From NCBI RefSeq assembly GCF_002954725.1, contig NZ_MSCQ01000001.1, forward strand, positions 396,059-460,058: a stretch of 64,000 bases of DNA. The letters are read 5' to 3'. The position numbers and the translations under genes were made by a program. Under the pieces are notes generated by a model, which did not search any database, had not been told where the DNA came from, and worked only from the letters and a program-made list of their open reading frames with translations. Below, in pieces: positions 39,308-48,617 of the stretch (position 1 is its first letter; every line of letters begins with the position of its first letter). The DNA is from Photobacterium phosphoreum. Its GTDB lineage: Bacteria; Pseudomonadota; Gammaproteobacteria; Enterobacterales; Vibrionaceae.

Positions 39308-40162
39308 TTACACCTTTATTGATAGTCCCGCTGATGCTGGTGGGCTATTTTCTTGCTGGTGGGTGATTAGTTTATACTGTGGTGGAGTGCTAGTAATCCC
39401 TAATTGTTGTAACCGAGAAATTAAATGGGGCGTTACCCGTTCAATATGGTGCAGTAATTTTCGATTGGCACATTCAAAGTGAGTGCTTAACTGTTGCTGA
39501 TGCCAACAAGCAATAATATTCATCCTGTCTATTGCACCAATAGGTAAACTCAATTTGACGGTCCATTTGTTATTGTTATCCTTATCTGTATTTGTTTTCT
39601 TTTGGTGCTGGTTGTTAATTTGTACTTGAACAGTCTGGCCGTTGTCTTGCACCCATTGCAAGTGGATGTTGTTATTATCGAGTGAACGGTGATTTTCTGG
39701 ACCTCTTTGTTCACAGGCTAGGCGTAATAATGCGGTAAATTCTTGTTGTTGATCAGAATTAAGTAAGTTGAGCCATTGATTGAGTGGACTTGATGATTGT
39801 GATAACTGCAGCAATAACGTGGCTAATGTTTGATGGCCTGTATTGTGTTGCAACCAGTTAATCAATGCGGGTTGGTTATTAGGCAATAATAATTGATTAA
39901 ACAGCTGTTGCAGTGGCGATGAAGCGGAATGTTGCGATTTAGCTGTACCTAAGTTTAACGGGATCAATAAAGTTGTAACTAATCGTTGCAAGCTATTCAT
40001 AGATAATAATAATTGCGGCAGCTGAGAGATCAAATTTGATTGATTGTTAGCAATGATTGTTGGTGAGAGTGAATGAGAAGTATTGGGCGTTATGGTAATT
40101 CTTTCAATTGACGAAAGTTTTTCTATAAACGGTGGCAAATTTGGCAATAGTTTGGTTTGCAT
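39308..40162 (-). CDS. FliK-like protein paired with truncated FlhB
   Basis: 284 residues, rich in Q, N, L and S in the N-terminal two thirds. The C-terminal third (LQWVQDNGQTVQVQINNQHQ, WTVKLSLPIGAIDRMNIIAC, TPHLISRLQQLGI) has the beta-rich then helical layout of a FliK C-terminal Flg_hook domain, but lacks a clear LDPPELG motif. Similarity is structural by eye, not decisive. It is co-directional with the small FlhB-like gene. The equivalent FliK/FlhB-like pairing also occurs in other bacteria, so I infer a shared function in export switching or hook control. It is divergent from ccmA. Confidence 0.7.
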   Translation of the reverse strand: MQTKLLPNLPPFIEKLSSIERITITPNTSHSLSPTIIANNQSNLISQLPQLLLSMNSLQRLVTTLLIPLNLGTAKSQHSASSPLQQLFNQLLLPNNQPALINWLQHNTGHQTLATLLLQLSQSSSPLNQWLNLLNSDQQQEFTALLRLACEQRGPENHRSLDNNNIHLQWVQDNGQTVQVQINNQHQKKTNTDKDNNNKWTVKLSLPIGAIDRMNIIACWHQQQLSTHFECANRKLLHHIERVTPHLISRLQQLGITSTPPQYKLITHQQENSPPASAGLSIKV

Positions 40163-40276
40163 TTATTTCACATTTACTTACGTTAGTTAACGACTAAGAA
40201 GCTGAGCAGTTTAGCCAATTTGTTAGCCATTGTGGTACTATGCGGCTATTTTGTGGCACCTAGGATATAGCATTTT

Positions 40277-40927
40277 ATGTTGTCAGTAGCAAATTTGAGC
40301 TGTGTTCGTGATGAACGCGTGTTATTTGATGAATTAAACTTCACGATTTCAAGTGGTGAGTTAGTTCAGATTGAAGGTCATAATGGGGCGGGTAAGACAA
40401 CCTTATTACGGATTATTGCTGGGTTAGGGCTGCCTGATAGTGGCGAAGTGTTGTGGTGCAATGAAAATATTACGACGGCCCGTGAAGATTATCATCAATC
40501 ATTATTATTTTTAGGTCATCAAACCGGCGTAAAGCGTGAGCTTACGGCCTTTGAGAACTTGGCTTTTTTTCAGGCAATGCATACCTGTGAGCAAGGCTCC
40601 GATCTCAAAGGAATACCTAAAGTAAGTGGTGATGATGCGTTGTGGCAAGCATTAGCACATGTAGGTTTAGCTGGGCGTGAAGATATTAGCGCTGGACAGT
40701 TATCTGCCGGTCAGCAGCGTCGTGTTGCATTGGCGCGTTTATGGTTAAGTAATCATAAATTATGGGTGCTAGATGAGCCGTTAACCGCGATAGATAAGCA
40801 AGGTGTAAAGGTACTTGAAGCGCTGTTTTTATCCCATGCAGAGCGAGGGGGAATGGTGTTATTGACCACTCACCAAGATATGTTTGTTGACAGTGATCGG
40901 TTACGAAAAATTAAGTTAGGGCAATAA
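40277..40927 (+). CDS. ccmA: cytochrome c maturation ATP-binding protein CcmA
   Basis: CcmA is the ABC ATPase of the CcmABCD complex, which releases holo-CcmE. Walker A is [13 protein letters not shown] (about residues 34-46), the signature [16 protein letters not shown], then Walker [13 protein letters not shown]. Length 216 is normal. It begins the ccmABCDEFGHI operon. ccmB follows after 5 bases. The 114-base divergent gap from the FliK-like gene must hold its promoter, but I see no strong match. Confidence 0.96.
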   Translation: MLSVANLSCVRDERVLFDELNFTISSGELVQIEGHNGAGKTTLLRIIAGLGLPDSGEVLWCNENITTAREDYHQSLLFLGHQTGVKRELTAFENLAFFQAMHTCEQGSDLKGIPKVSGDDALWQALAHVGLAGREDISAGQLSAGQQRRVALARLWLSNHKLWVLDEPLTAIDKQGVKVLEALFLSHAERGGMVLLTTHQDMFVDSDRLRKIKLGQ

Positions 40928-40932
40928 TAACA

Positions 40933-41601
40933 ATGCTTAATACCCTTATTCAAATTATTCGTCGTGAGTTATTAATCGCTTATCGTCGACAAGCGGATAT
41001 TTTTAATCCGCTATGGTTTTTTATTATTGTTATTACGCTGTTCCCATTAGGGATTGGACCTGAGCCAAATTTATTAGCGCGTATAGCGCCCGGTATTATT
41101 TGGGTAGCAGCGTTATTAGCGGCATTGTTATCGATGGAGCGTTTGTTCCGTGATGATTATCTTGATGGCTCATTAGAACAAATGTTGTTAATGCCGACCC
41201 CGTTATCGGTGGCTGCATTTGCCAAAATGATCGCGCACTGGTTGCTAACCGGATTACCGTTGATTCTAATTAGTCCGCTACTGGCGATTCTATTGTCATT
41301 AAATTGGCATACTTGGATCGCAGTGTTATTAACGTTATTGATCGGCACGCCAACATTAAGCTTTTTAGGCGCGATAGGCATGGCGTTAACGGTTGGATTA
41401 CGAAAAGGTGGGGTTTTATTGAGCTTGCTCATACTGCCTTTATATATACCTGTGCTTATATTTGCGACCTCTGCGATTGAGGCGGCAAGTTTAGGTATGG
41501 CTTATGATGGCCAATTAGCCATTATGGGCGCGATGTTAGTTGGATCGTTGACCTTAGCGCCGTTTGCCGTAGCGGCATCACTAAGGATCAGTGTTAATTA
41601 A
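40933..41601 (+). CDS. ccmB: heme exporter protein CcmB
   Basis: CcmB is the membrane partner of CcmA. It has 222 residues with six hydrophobic helices and the conserved N-terminus LIQIIRRELLIAYRRQADIF, then NPLWFFIIVITLFPLGIGPE, which is diagnostic. It is followed by a 118-base gap before ccmC. Confidence 0.96.
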   Translation: MLNTLIQIIRRELLIAYRRQADIFNPLWFFIIVITLFPLGIGPEPNLLARIAPGIIWVAALLAALLSMERLFRDDYLDGSLEQMLLMPTPLSVAAFAKMIAHWLLTGLPLILISPLLAILLSLNWHTWIAVLLTLLIGTPTLSFLGAIGMALTVGLRKGGVLLSLLILPLYIPVLIFATSAIEAASLGMAYDGQLAIMGAMLVGSLTLAPFAVAASLRISVN

Positions 41602-41719
41602 CGGCTGAATTTTTTCTTTGACGTTGGCCTTGATTTAAATGGTTTAACAGTGAAGAAAGCGGGAGTAATTATTTTGCTCTCAGTGATGTATTTATTATTT
41701 ATTATAAGTTGAGAGCATT

Positions 41720-42451
41720 ATGTGGAAGTGGTTACATCCCTACGCTAAAGCAGAAAACACCTACCGATTATGCGGTAAGTTGTTGCCTTGGTTTTCTATT
41801 ATCGCTTTGATTTCCATTTTGGTGGGATCGGTTTGGGGACTGTTATTTGTGCCCGCAGATTACCAACAAGGCGATAGTTTTAGAATCATCTATATTCACG
41901 TACCTGCGGCAATTTGGTCGATGAGTATTTATGTGACTATGGCTATTTCTTCTTTTATAGGCCTTGTATGGCAGATTCGAATGTCAGATATGGCAGCGTC
42001 TGCAATGGCACCTATTGGCGCAGTGTTTACTTTTATTGCCTTAATCACTGGCGCTATCTGGGGTAAACCAATGTGGGGCGCTTGGTGGGTTTGGGATGCT
42101 CGCTTAACCTCTGAATTGATTCTATTATTCTTATACCTTGGTGTTATTGCATTATATAACGCATTTGATGATCATAAAACAGCAGCCAAAGCTGCGGGTA
42201 TTTTATCAATTGTCGGCGTGATTAATATTCCGATTATTCATTACTCTGTTGAATGGTGGAATACCTTACACCAAGGTGCAACAATTTCTAAATTTGGTAA
42301 GCCATCAATGTCTGACACTATGTTATGGCCATTGCTGGTGATGCTACTTGGTTTTGGTTGTTTCTTTGCTGCTGTCACTTTGGTGCGGTTACGCAATGAA
42401 ATTCTATTACGTGAGAGCCATCGCCCTTGGGTACAGAAGTTGGTGAAGTGA
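41720..42451 (+). CDS. ccmC: heme handling protein CcmC
   Basis: CcmC transfers heme to CcmE. The tryptophan-rich WWD segment WGAWWVWDARLTSELILLFL is present, with flanking conserved histidines (YIHVPAAIWS and IIHYSVEWWNTLHQGAT). Six membrane helices. Length 243. It precedes ccmD by one base. Confidence 0.96.
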   Translation: MWKWLHPYAKAENTYRLCGKLLPWFSIIALISILVGSVWGLLFVPADYQQGDSFRIIYIHVPAAIWSMSIYVTMAISSFIGLVWQIRMSDMAASAMAPIGAVFTFIALITGAIWGKPMWGAWWVWDARLTSELILLFLYLGVIALYNAFDDHKTAAKAAGILSIVGVINIPIIHYSVEWWNTLHQGATISKFGKPSMSDTMLWPLLVMLLGFGCFFAAVTLVRLRNEILLRESHRPWVQKLVK

Positions 42452-42452
42452 A

Positions 42453-42665
42453 ATGGTTATGTATTTTGATTCTATAAATGATTTTTTTGCGATGGGCGGT
42501 TATGCAGGCTACGTTTGGAGTGCCTATGCTATTTCTTTTCTATCGATGTTATGGATTTTATTTTCGAGCTTAACAACGAAACGCCGTTTGTTACGCGAGA
42601 TAAAAAATAGAATGGCGCGTGAACAGCGCATTAAAGAAGCTAAAACATTGGAGAACACGCTATGA
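42453..42665 (+). CDS. ccmD: heme exporter accessory protein CcmD
   Basis: CcmD is a small single-span protein needed to release holo-CcmE. The 70 residues show [20 protein letters not shown], a family hallmark, then a basic coiled tail ([20 protein letters not shown]). A second ATG at 42459 would shorten it by two residues. The stop overlaps the ccmE start by 4 bases. Confidence 0.92.
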   Translation: MVMYFDSINDFFAMGGYAGYVWSAYAISFLSMLWILFSSLTTKRRLLREIKNRMAREQRIKEAKTLENTL

Positions 42666-43141
42666 CCCCAAGACGTCAAAAACGTTTAGTGATTGTACTG
42701 GCGTTAGTGCTTGGACTTGGTGCAACGGTTGGTTTAATACTGTATGCGTTAAACCAAAATATGAACTTATTTTATACGCCTTCAGAGTTAATTAATGGCA
42801 AGCCTGATGGTACAAAACCGACCGTTGGTCAACGGTTGCGTATTGGTGGCATGGTGGTGAAAGGTTCGGTTGAACGTGATCCTAAATCATTACGAATTAG
42901 TTTTAAAGTGGCAGATATTGGTCCATCAGTTACAGTAATTTATGATGGTATCTTGCCGGATCTGTTCCGTGAAGGCCAAGGCATTGTGGCGCAGGGTGTA
43001 TTAATTAACCCAACGACAGTTAAAGCCAGTGAAGTGCTTGCAAAGCATGATGAAAACTATATGCCACCAGAAGTGGCAGATGCAATGAAGATAAACCATA
43101 AACGACTTCAGTACACTGAAGAACAACTACAAGGTAAGTGA
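42662..43141 (+). CDS. ccmE: periplasmic heme chaperone CcmE
   Basis: CcmE binds heme covalently through a histidine and passes it to CcmF. The heme-binding His is residue 129 in [14 protein letters not shown]. An N-terminal membrane anchor (about 8-29) precedes an OB-fold with [19 protein letters not shown]. Length 159 is typical. It overlaps ccmD by 4 bases and precedes ccmF by 3. Confidence 0.96.
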   Translation: MTPRRQKRLVIVLALVLGLGATVGLILYALNQNMNLFYTPSELINGKPDGTKPTVGQRLRIGGMVVKGSVERDPKSLRISFKVADIGPSVTVIYDGILPDLFREGQGIVAQGVLINPTTVKASEVLAKHDENYMPPEVADAMKINHKRLQYTEEQLQGK

Positions 43142-43144
43142 TCA

Positions 43145-45136
43145 ATGATCCCTGAATTAGGCCTATTTGCTCTTATAGCCGCACTTGCGCTATCAGTGCT
43201 GGCCAGTATTTATCCATTGTATGGTGCCACTGTTGGTAACCAAGCAATGATGCGTATGGCACGGCCACTGTCATACGGAATATTTGGCATGCTTGCTGTG
43301 TCGTTTGGTATTTTAAGCTGGTCGTTCTATAGCAATGATTTTACGGTAGCGTATGTTGCCAGTAACTCAACCAGTTTACTGCCATGGTATTACCGTTTAA
43401 CCGCAGTATGGGGCGGGCATGAAGGTTCATTGATGCTATGGGTACTTATCCAAGCGGGTTGGGCAGCAGCTGTTGCACGATTTAGCCGTGGTATGCCGAT
43501 AGAAGCTGTGGCGCGTGTACTTTCTGTTATGGGTATGATTGCAGTGGGTTTCTTACTGTTTATCGTCGTGACATCGAATCCATTTTTACGCACATTACCT
43601 GCTTTCCCAGTACAAGGTCGTGACTTAAACCCATTGCTACAAGATCCGGGTTTGATTGTTCACCCGCCTATGTTGTACATGGGTTATGTTGGTTTCTCTG
43701 TCGCATTCTCATTTGCTATTGCATCACTAATGACAGGTCGTTTAGATACGGCTTGGGCACGTTGGTCACGTCCGTGGACAATCGCTGCATGGTCATTTTT
43801 AACATTAGGCATCGCACTAGGTTCATGGTGGGCTTACTACGAACTTGGCTGGGGTGGCTGGTGGTTCTGGGATCCAGTCGAAAACGCATCATTAATGCCT
43901 TGGCTTGCGGGTACAGCATTAATGCACTCACTATCAGTAACTGAAAAACGCGGTACATTTAAAGCGTGGACAGTATTGCTGGCGATTTCTGCATTCTCAT
44001 TAAGCTTATTAGGTACATTCTTAGTACGTTCTGGCGTATTGGTTTCTGTGCATGCGTTTGCATCTGATCCATCGCGCGGTATGTTTATTCTGGGCTTCTT
44101 AGTAGTGGTTATTGGTGGTTCATTACTGCTGTATGCCCTACGTGGTGGTCAAATCCGTTCTCGTGGTAACTATGCCTTGTTCTCACGTGAAAACTTCCTA
44201 CTAGCCAATAACCTATTATTAGTTTCAGCGTTATTAGTGGTATTAATTGGTACATTGTTACCGTTAGTCCATAAGCAATTAGGATTAGGTTCTGTTTCTA
44301 TTGGTGAACCGTTCTTTAATACCTTGTTTACATGGTTAATGGTGCCGTTCTCATTCTTAATGGGTATCGGTCCACTAGTACGTTGGAAGCGTGATAACTT
44401 TGCTTCGATTGCTAAACCAATGTTGTGGTGTGGATTATTTACCGTACCGTTCTCATTCCTCGTTATTTACTTAACAGCCAGTGTTGTTGAGCCATTAGCG
44501 GTTGTGGGTGTGATGATGGCGGTGTGGATCATTGTGATGCACTTGGTTGAAATCTACCGTCGTGCGACTCACCGTCATCCTTTCCTTGAAGGTTTAGGAA
44601 AACTTGGACGTAGCCATTGGGCGATGATGTTAGGTCACCTTGGCTTAGCTATTGCCATTATTGGTATGACGTTAGTATCAAATTACGGTGTTGAGCGTGA
44701 TTTACGTATGTCACCTGGACAATCTATTAACGTGAAAGGCTATGATTTCCATTTTGCCGGTTTACGTGATGCTGATGGTCCTAACTATGACGGCTATGTG
44801 GCTGATTTTGAAATTAGTCGTAATGGTATCGATATTACAACCCTACATGCTGAAAAGCGTTACTATACCGTTGCCGGGTCTATGATGACCGAAGCAGCCA
44901 TTGATAGCGGCTTTACCCGTGACTTATATGTTGCGATGGGTGAGCGTTTAGGCAATGACGGTGCATGGGCTGTTCGTATGTACTACAAGCCATTTGTTAA
45001 TTGGATGTGGATGGGTGCGTTCTTAATGGCGCTTGGTGGTGCTTTTGCTATTAGTGATAAGCGTTATCGATTCCGTAAGCCGGCTAATATTGCTGCGAAT
45101 GACAAGAAATCGGAGGCGAAGCTAACTAATGAATAA
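43145..45136 (+). CDS. ccmF: heme lyase subunit CcmF
   Basis: CcmF is the core of the heme lyase that attaches heme to apocytochromes. The WWD motif GWGGWWFWDPVENASLMPWL is present with the flanking HPPMLYMGYVG histidine and about 15 membrane helices. Length 663 is normal. The middle of this gene uses highly biased codons (CGT, GGT, ATC). It overlaps ccmG by 8 bases. Confidence 0.96.
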   Translation: MIPELGLFALIAALALSVLASIYPLYGATVGNQAMMRMARPLSYGIFGMLAVSFGILSWSFYSNDFTVAYVASNSTSLLPWYYRLTAVWGGHEGSLMLWVLIQAGWAAAVARFSRGMPIEAVARVLSVMGMIAVGFLLFIVVTSNPFLRTLPAFPVQGRDLNPLLQDPGLIVHPPMLYMGYVGFSVAFSFAIASLMTGRLDTAWARWSRPWTIAAWSFLTLGIALGSWWAYYELGWGGWWFWDPVENASLMPWLAGTALMHSLSVTEKRGTFKAWTVLLAISAFSLSLLGTFLVRSGVLVSVHAFASDPSRGMFILGFLVVVIGGSLLLYALRGGQIRSRGNYALFSRENFLLANNLLLVSALLVVLIGTLLPLVHKQLGLGSVSIGEPFFNTLFTWLMVPFSFLMGIGPLVRWKRDNFASIAKPMLWCGLFTVPFSFLVIYLTASVVEPLAVVGVMMAVWIIVMHLVEIYRRATHRHPFLEGLGKLGRSHWAMMLGHLGLAIAIIGMTLVSNYGVERDLRMSPGQSINVKGYDFHFAGLRDADGPNYDGYVADFEISRNGIDITTLHAEKRYYTVAGSMMTEAAIDSGFTRDLYVAMGERLGNDGAWAVRMYYKPFVNWMWMGAFLMALGGAFAISDKRYRFRKPANIAANDKKSEAKLTNE

Positions 45137-45710
45137 AAAGTTATTATTTATTCCTTTAGTGCTGTTTTTGGCGTTAGTTGTGATGTTTATGGTTCAGCTA
45201 AGCCGAAATGCCGCGGGTGATGATCCGACTAAACTTGAATCGGTATTAGTAGGTCGGCCTGTTCCTGCCTTTAAGCTGGAAGATTTGTTTGAGCCCGGTA
45301 AAGAATATCAGCAAACGATTTTCAAAGGTCAGCCGCTGTTATTGAATGTTTGGGCGACGTGGTGTCCAACCTGTCAAGCAGAGCACCAATATTTAAATGT
45401 CCTTGCAGGTCAAGGGGTGAAGATCATTGGTTTAAACTACAAAGATCAGCGTCCTAAAGCAATTCGATGGCTCAAAGAGTTGGGCAATCCTTACATGATT
45501 TCGTTGTTTGATGGCAATGGTATGTTAGGGATGGATCTTGGCGTTTATGGCGCCCCTGAAACTTTCTTAATTGACGCTAATGGCATTATTCGTTATCGCC
45601 ATGTGGGTGATGTTAATCCAGAAAATTGGAACAAGACCCTTGAGCCTCTCTATAAGAAATTACTAGCAGAGGCTAGCGTTAACAAGCAAGCGGAGGCAAA
45701 AGCACAATGA
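45129..45710 (+). CDS. ccmG: thiol:disulfide interchange protein CcmG (DsbE)
   Basis: CcmG is a membrane-anchored periplasmic thioredoxin that reduces the CXXCH cysteines before heme attachment. One N-terminal helix (about 5-23), then the active site WATWCPTCQAEH and the cis-proline region VYGAPETFLID. Length 193. It overlaps both ccmF and ccmH. Confidence 0.95.
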   Translation: MNKKLLFIPLVLFLALVVMFMVQLSRNAAGDDPTKLESVLVGRPVPAFKLEDLFEPGKEYQQTIFKGQPLLLNVWATWCPTCQAEHQYLNVLAGQGVKIIGLNYKDQRPKAIRWLKELGNPYMISLFDGNGMLGMDLGVYGAPETFLIDANGIIRYRHVGDVNPENWNKTLEPLYKKLLAEASVNKQAEAKAQ

Positions 45711-46222
45711 AACGCTTCTTTGCTTTAATGTTTGCACTTGGACTGACTTTTTCAATGGTTGCGCCTGCATTGGCTGCGATTGATGTGTACGATTTTAAAA
45801 ATCCAGCACAAGAGAAAGAATTTCAAGAGCTAACCGAGACTTTACGTTGTCCTAAATGTCAAAATAACAGCATCGCCGATTCTAATGCAACGTTAGCAGA
45901 AGATATGCGTCTGAAAAGCTACGAGCTGTTAAAAGAAGGCAAAACCAAGCAGCAAGTCATTGATTATATGATTGCGCGTTACGGTAATTTCGTAACGTAT
46001 GATCCTGCAGTGACGGCATCAACAGTGATCTTATGGGCGGGTCCTATTGGCTTTATTGTTATTGGTTTTTCTGTCTTGGTTTACCGTTCACGTAAAAAAA
46101 GTGAGCTAACCAAAGATGAGCCACTTGATGATGTTGAGGCAGAACGTTTACAGGGGTTGTTGGCTGAAATGGCGCAGCAAGATACTGAAGCTACCAATAA
46201 TCAGACAAAGGTAAATAAATGA
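45707..46222 (+). CDS. ccmH: cytochrome c maturation protein CcmH, N-terminal type
   Basis: CcmH presents the apocytochrome thiols to CcmG and CcmF. A cleavable signal peptide (LMFALGLTFSMVAPALA) is followed by the redox motif TLRCPKCQNNSIADSNA and one membrane helix near 103-123. Length 171 corresponds to the short form; the C-terminal TPR domain found in E. coli CcmH is the separate ccmI here. Confidence 0.95.
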   Translation: MKRFFALMFALGLTFSMVAPALAAIDVYDFKNPAQEKEFQELTETLRCPKCQNNSIADSNATLAEDMRLKSYELLKEGKTKQQVIDYMIARYGNFVTYDPAVTASTVILWAGPIGFIVIGFSVLVYRSRKKSELTKDEPLDDVEAERLQGLLAEMAQQDTEATNNQTKVNK

Positions 46223-47508
46223 CGCTGTTTTGGATTTTAACCGCGGTCTTGGTTTTAATTGCGATCGCCATCTTTGTAATTCCGATGTATATCGGTAAAG
46301 AGCATGACGATGCGGCAAGCCGAGATGAGCTTAATAAAGCCTTCTTTAAAGATCGTATTCATGAGCTTGAAGAAGAATCCCAAGAAGGTTTAGTCGATAG
46401 CCAGCAAGATATGGTCGCTGACTTACAACAAACATTATTGGATGACTTGCCTGTTACTCAAAAGAAACAAGCAACACATGTTAGCCCTGCAATGGTTGTA
46501 CCAGGTCTGATTTTGATTGTGGGTATTTGTTACGGTGTTTATGGCGCAGTCGGCAGCAGTGCTAAAGTAGAAGCATGGCATCAAGCTGTGAATCGCTTAC
46601 CTGAACTGACTCAGCGATTAATGGGTGATAATGCGGCTAACGAACCACTGTCTGATCAAGATATGTCGGATCTAACGCTAGCATTGCGGACTAAATTGCA
46701 CAAAGACGGCGATGATCCTATGGGATGGTTACTGTTAGGTCGAATTGCTATTGCTAATCGTGATGGTGCTACGGCTGAAATGGCAATGAGACGTGCTTAT
46801 GATCTTAATCCGGTAGATACTGATATCCGCTTGGGTTATGCACAAACATTGATGCTAAGTGGCAAACCGGGTCAAAGTGAATTAGCGCGTCAGCTTTTAC
46901 GCCAAGTGATTAAGAGCGACCACACCAATGTTCAGGCATTGTCGCTATTAGCATTTGATGCTTTTGAGCAGAAAAACTATCAGCAAGCGGTTGATTATTG
47001 GACAATGATGAAAACACTTATCGGTCCTAATGATTCTCGCACACCAATGCTAACCCGCAGTATCGAGCGTGCCCAGATGCGTATCGATGATGGTGATGGT
47101 TCAAAGGTTGCACCTGATCCAACCGCCATTGATGAAGCAACACCACAGTCTAAAACACAAAATGCCGATACAGCTAAGCAAGTTACTGCTACTATAGCGT
47201 TAGGTAAAAACGTTGTGTTGCCAAAGCAGGGTAATATTATTATTTCTGTGCATGATGCCGATGGTTCACCAATGCCAATCGCAGCGGTGAAATTACCATT
47301 GTCGACTAAATTTCCATTAACGATCACGTTAACGAATAAAGACAGCATGATCCCACAGCGCCAGCTATCATCTCTATCAGAGATGATCATTAAAGCGCGT
47401 GTGGATAGTGATGGTAATGTGATGACCAAACAAGGTGATTGGTACGGTCAAAGTAGCCAAACGCCTTTGGGTGGAGAGACAGCGTTTGTCATTAATAAGC
47501 AATATTAA
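46219..47508 (+). CDS. ccmI: cytochrome c maturation TPR protein CcmI
   Basis: CcmI is the apocytochrome chaperone of the heme lyase. Two membrane helices (about 3-22 and 93-110) flank a cytoplasmic loop. The periplasmic part has TPR repeats (about 160-290, for example GWLLLGRIAIANRDGATAEM) and a C-terminal beta-rich domain ending QSSQTPLGGETAFVINKQY. Length 429. Last gene of the ccm operon, followed by a strong terminator. Confidence 0.94.
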   Translation: MTLFWILTAVLVLIAIAIFVIPMYIGKEHDDAASRDELNKAFFKDRIHELEEESQEGLVDSQQDMVADLQQTLLDDLPVTQKKQATHVSPAMVVPGLILIVGICYGVYGAVGSSAKVEAWHQAVNRLPELTQRLMGDNAANEPLSDQDMSDLTLALRTKLHKDGDDPMGWLLLGRIAIANRDGATAEMAMRRAYDLNPVDTDIRLGYAQTLMLSGKPGQSELARQLLRQVIKSDHTNVQALSLLAFDAFEQKNYQQAVDYWTMMKTLIGPNDSRTPMLTRSIERAQMRIDDGDGSKVAPDPTAIDEATPQSKTQNADTAKQVTATIALGKNVVLPKQGNIIISVHDADGSPMPIAAVKLPLSTKFPLTITLTNKDSMIPQRQLSSLSEMIIKARVDSDGNVMTKQGDWYGQSSQTPLGGETAFVINKQY

Positions 47509-47530
47509 TTAATTTATTGCTAAAGTGAAT

Positions 47531-47566
47531 AAAACAGGCTGAATTCTCATATTCAGCCTGTTTTTT
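47531..47566 (+). terminator. Rho-independent terminator of the ccm operon
   Basis: AAAACAGGCTGAAT (47531-47544) pairs perfectly with ATTCAGCCTGTTTT (47551-47564) around a six-base loop, followed by more T. It ends just before mlaA. Confidence 0.92.
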
Positions 47567-47580
47567 ATTAGGTGTATGTT

Positions 47581-48384
47581 TTGAACAGAAAGCTCTTACT
47601 GATAATTTTTTTAAGTGTCGGCCTTATTGGTTGTGCTCAATCACCCGATGAAGCCACTGAGAAAGCGGTATCCACCAATGTTGTCGATCATATTGATGGT
47701 GATAACGCGACTACGAATGCTGTTTATGATCCGTTCGAGGGTTTTAACCGTGCGATGTGGAATTTGAATTTTAATTATTTAGATCCGTATGTTGCTCGTC
47801 CAGTATCTCTGGCTTATGTGAACTATACGCCTTCATTTGCACGTACAGGTATTGCAAACTTTTTATCAAATCTCGATGAGCCAGCGGGAATGGTGAATAG
47901 TCTCCTCACCTTACATGGCAAAGATGCGTTAACCCATTTTAACCGCTTTTGGATTAATACTGTTTTTGGTTTAGCGGGTTTAATTGATATTGCATCAGCA
48001 GCTGATATCACCAAAGTACAAGATCGAGATTTTGGTGACACATTAGGCTATTACGGTGTTGGTAATGGTCCGTATTTAATGTTACCTGTTTATGGTCCGA
48101 TTACTTTCCGTGGCTTTACTGATTCAGTCGATGACTTATATCTGCCATTGAGTTTATTAAACTTCTGGGAAGGATTAGGGAAGTGGATCTTTGAAGGTAT
48201 GGCAGATCGTGCTGCATTAGTGAATCAAGAAGCGATGCTGAATAATTCACCTGATCCGTATCTATTTACGCGTGATGCTTATATTCAATATAAGAACTTT
48301 ACTGCCAGTGACGGTAAAGTCAGCGATCAACCAGCAGCTGAAACATTTGATAATAGCTATTTAGATGAAATTGATAGTGATTAA
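47581..48384 (+). CDS. mlaA: outer membrane lipid asymmetry lipoprotein MlaA (VacJ)
   Basis: MlaA removes misplaced phospholipids from the outer leaflet of the outer membrane and hands them to MlaC. Lipobox LIGC gives the lipidated cysteine. The family core YDPFEGFNRAMWNLNFNYLD and FGDTLGYYGVGNGPYLMLPV is clear. TTG at 47581 with AGGTG six bases upstream is my start (267 residues). A GTG at 47572 is also in frame. Its position, immediately after the ccm terminator, leaves little room for a separate promoter, so read-through or a promoter within ccmI is likely. Confidence 0.92.
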   Translation: MNRKLLLIIFLSVGLIGCAQSPDEATEKAVSTNVVDHIDGDNATTNAVYDPFEGFNRAMWNLNFNYLDPYVARPVSLAYVNYTPSFARTGIANFLSNLDEPAGMVNSLLTLHGKDALTHFNRFWINTVFGLAGLIDIASAADITKVQDRDFGDTLGYYGVGNGPYLMLPVYGPITFRGFTDSVDDLYLPLSLLNFWEGLGKWIFEGMADRAALVNQEAMLNNSPDPYLFTRDAYIQYKNFTASDGKVSDQPAAETFDNSYLDEIDSD

Positions 48385-48417
48385 TTTTATTTATTAATTA
48401 TACGCTATAAAAAGACC

Positions 48418-48428
48418 GCCATAATCGG
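48418..48428. repeat. 11-bp target site duplication, left copy
   Basis: GCCATAATCGG occurs here and again at 48573-48583, directly flanking the inverted-repeat element. Confidence 0.9.
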
Positions 48429-48572
48429 TAATGCCGTTCACTTAAGGATATTTTGTTTGTTTTATATACAAATCAAAAAGTCTCAGATAGCAAAGAACCT
48501 AGCTATAGCTAGGTTCTCTAATTATCAAAAGCCTTTATCTATAAGGATTTCAGGCTTAAGTGAACGGCATTA
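48429..48572. mobile_element. 144-bp IS4-like MITE
   Basis: Perfect 18-bp terminal inverted repeats TAATGCCGTTCACTTAAG (48429-48446) and CTTAAGTGAACGGCATTA (48555-48572). The sequence is close to the ends of IS4 as I recall them (TAATGCCGATCAGTTAAG), and 11-bp duplications are typical of IS4. There is no transposase frame. The centre has a perfect 24-base palindrome (48494-48517) and is otherwise A/T-rich. It is non-autonomous and must have been moved by an IS4-family transposase elsewhere. Confidence 0.88.
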
Positions 48573-48583
48573 GCCATAATCGG
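48573..48583. repeat. 11-bp target site duplication, right copy
   Basis: Second copy of GCCATAATCGG, identical to 48418-48428. Confidence 0.9.
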
Positions 48584-48617
48584 CGGTCTTTTTGTGTGTA
48601 GCTAATCGCGGATCAGA

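Larger units (their letters stand above)
48409..48593. terminator. mlaA/fadL bidirectional terminator split by an insertion
   Basis: AAAAAGACCGCC (48409-48420) and GGCGGTCTTTTT (48582-48593) are perfect arms of a bidirectional terminator. Removing the inserted element and one 11-bp duplication restores a compact hairpin with loop ATAATC. With the insert, the arms are 161 bases apart. Confidence 0.8.
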
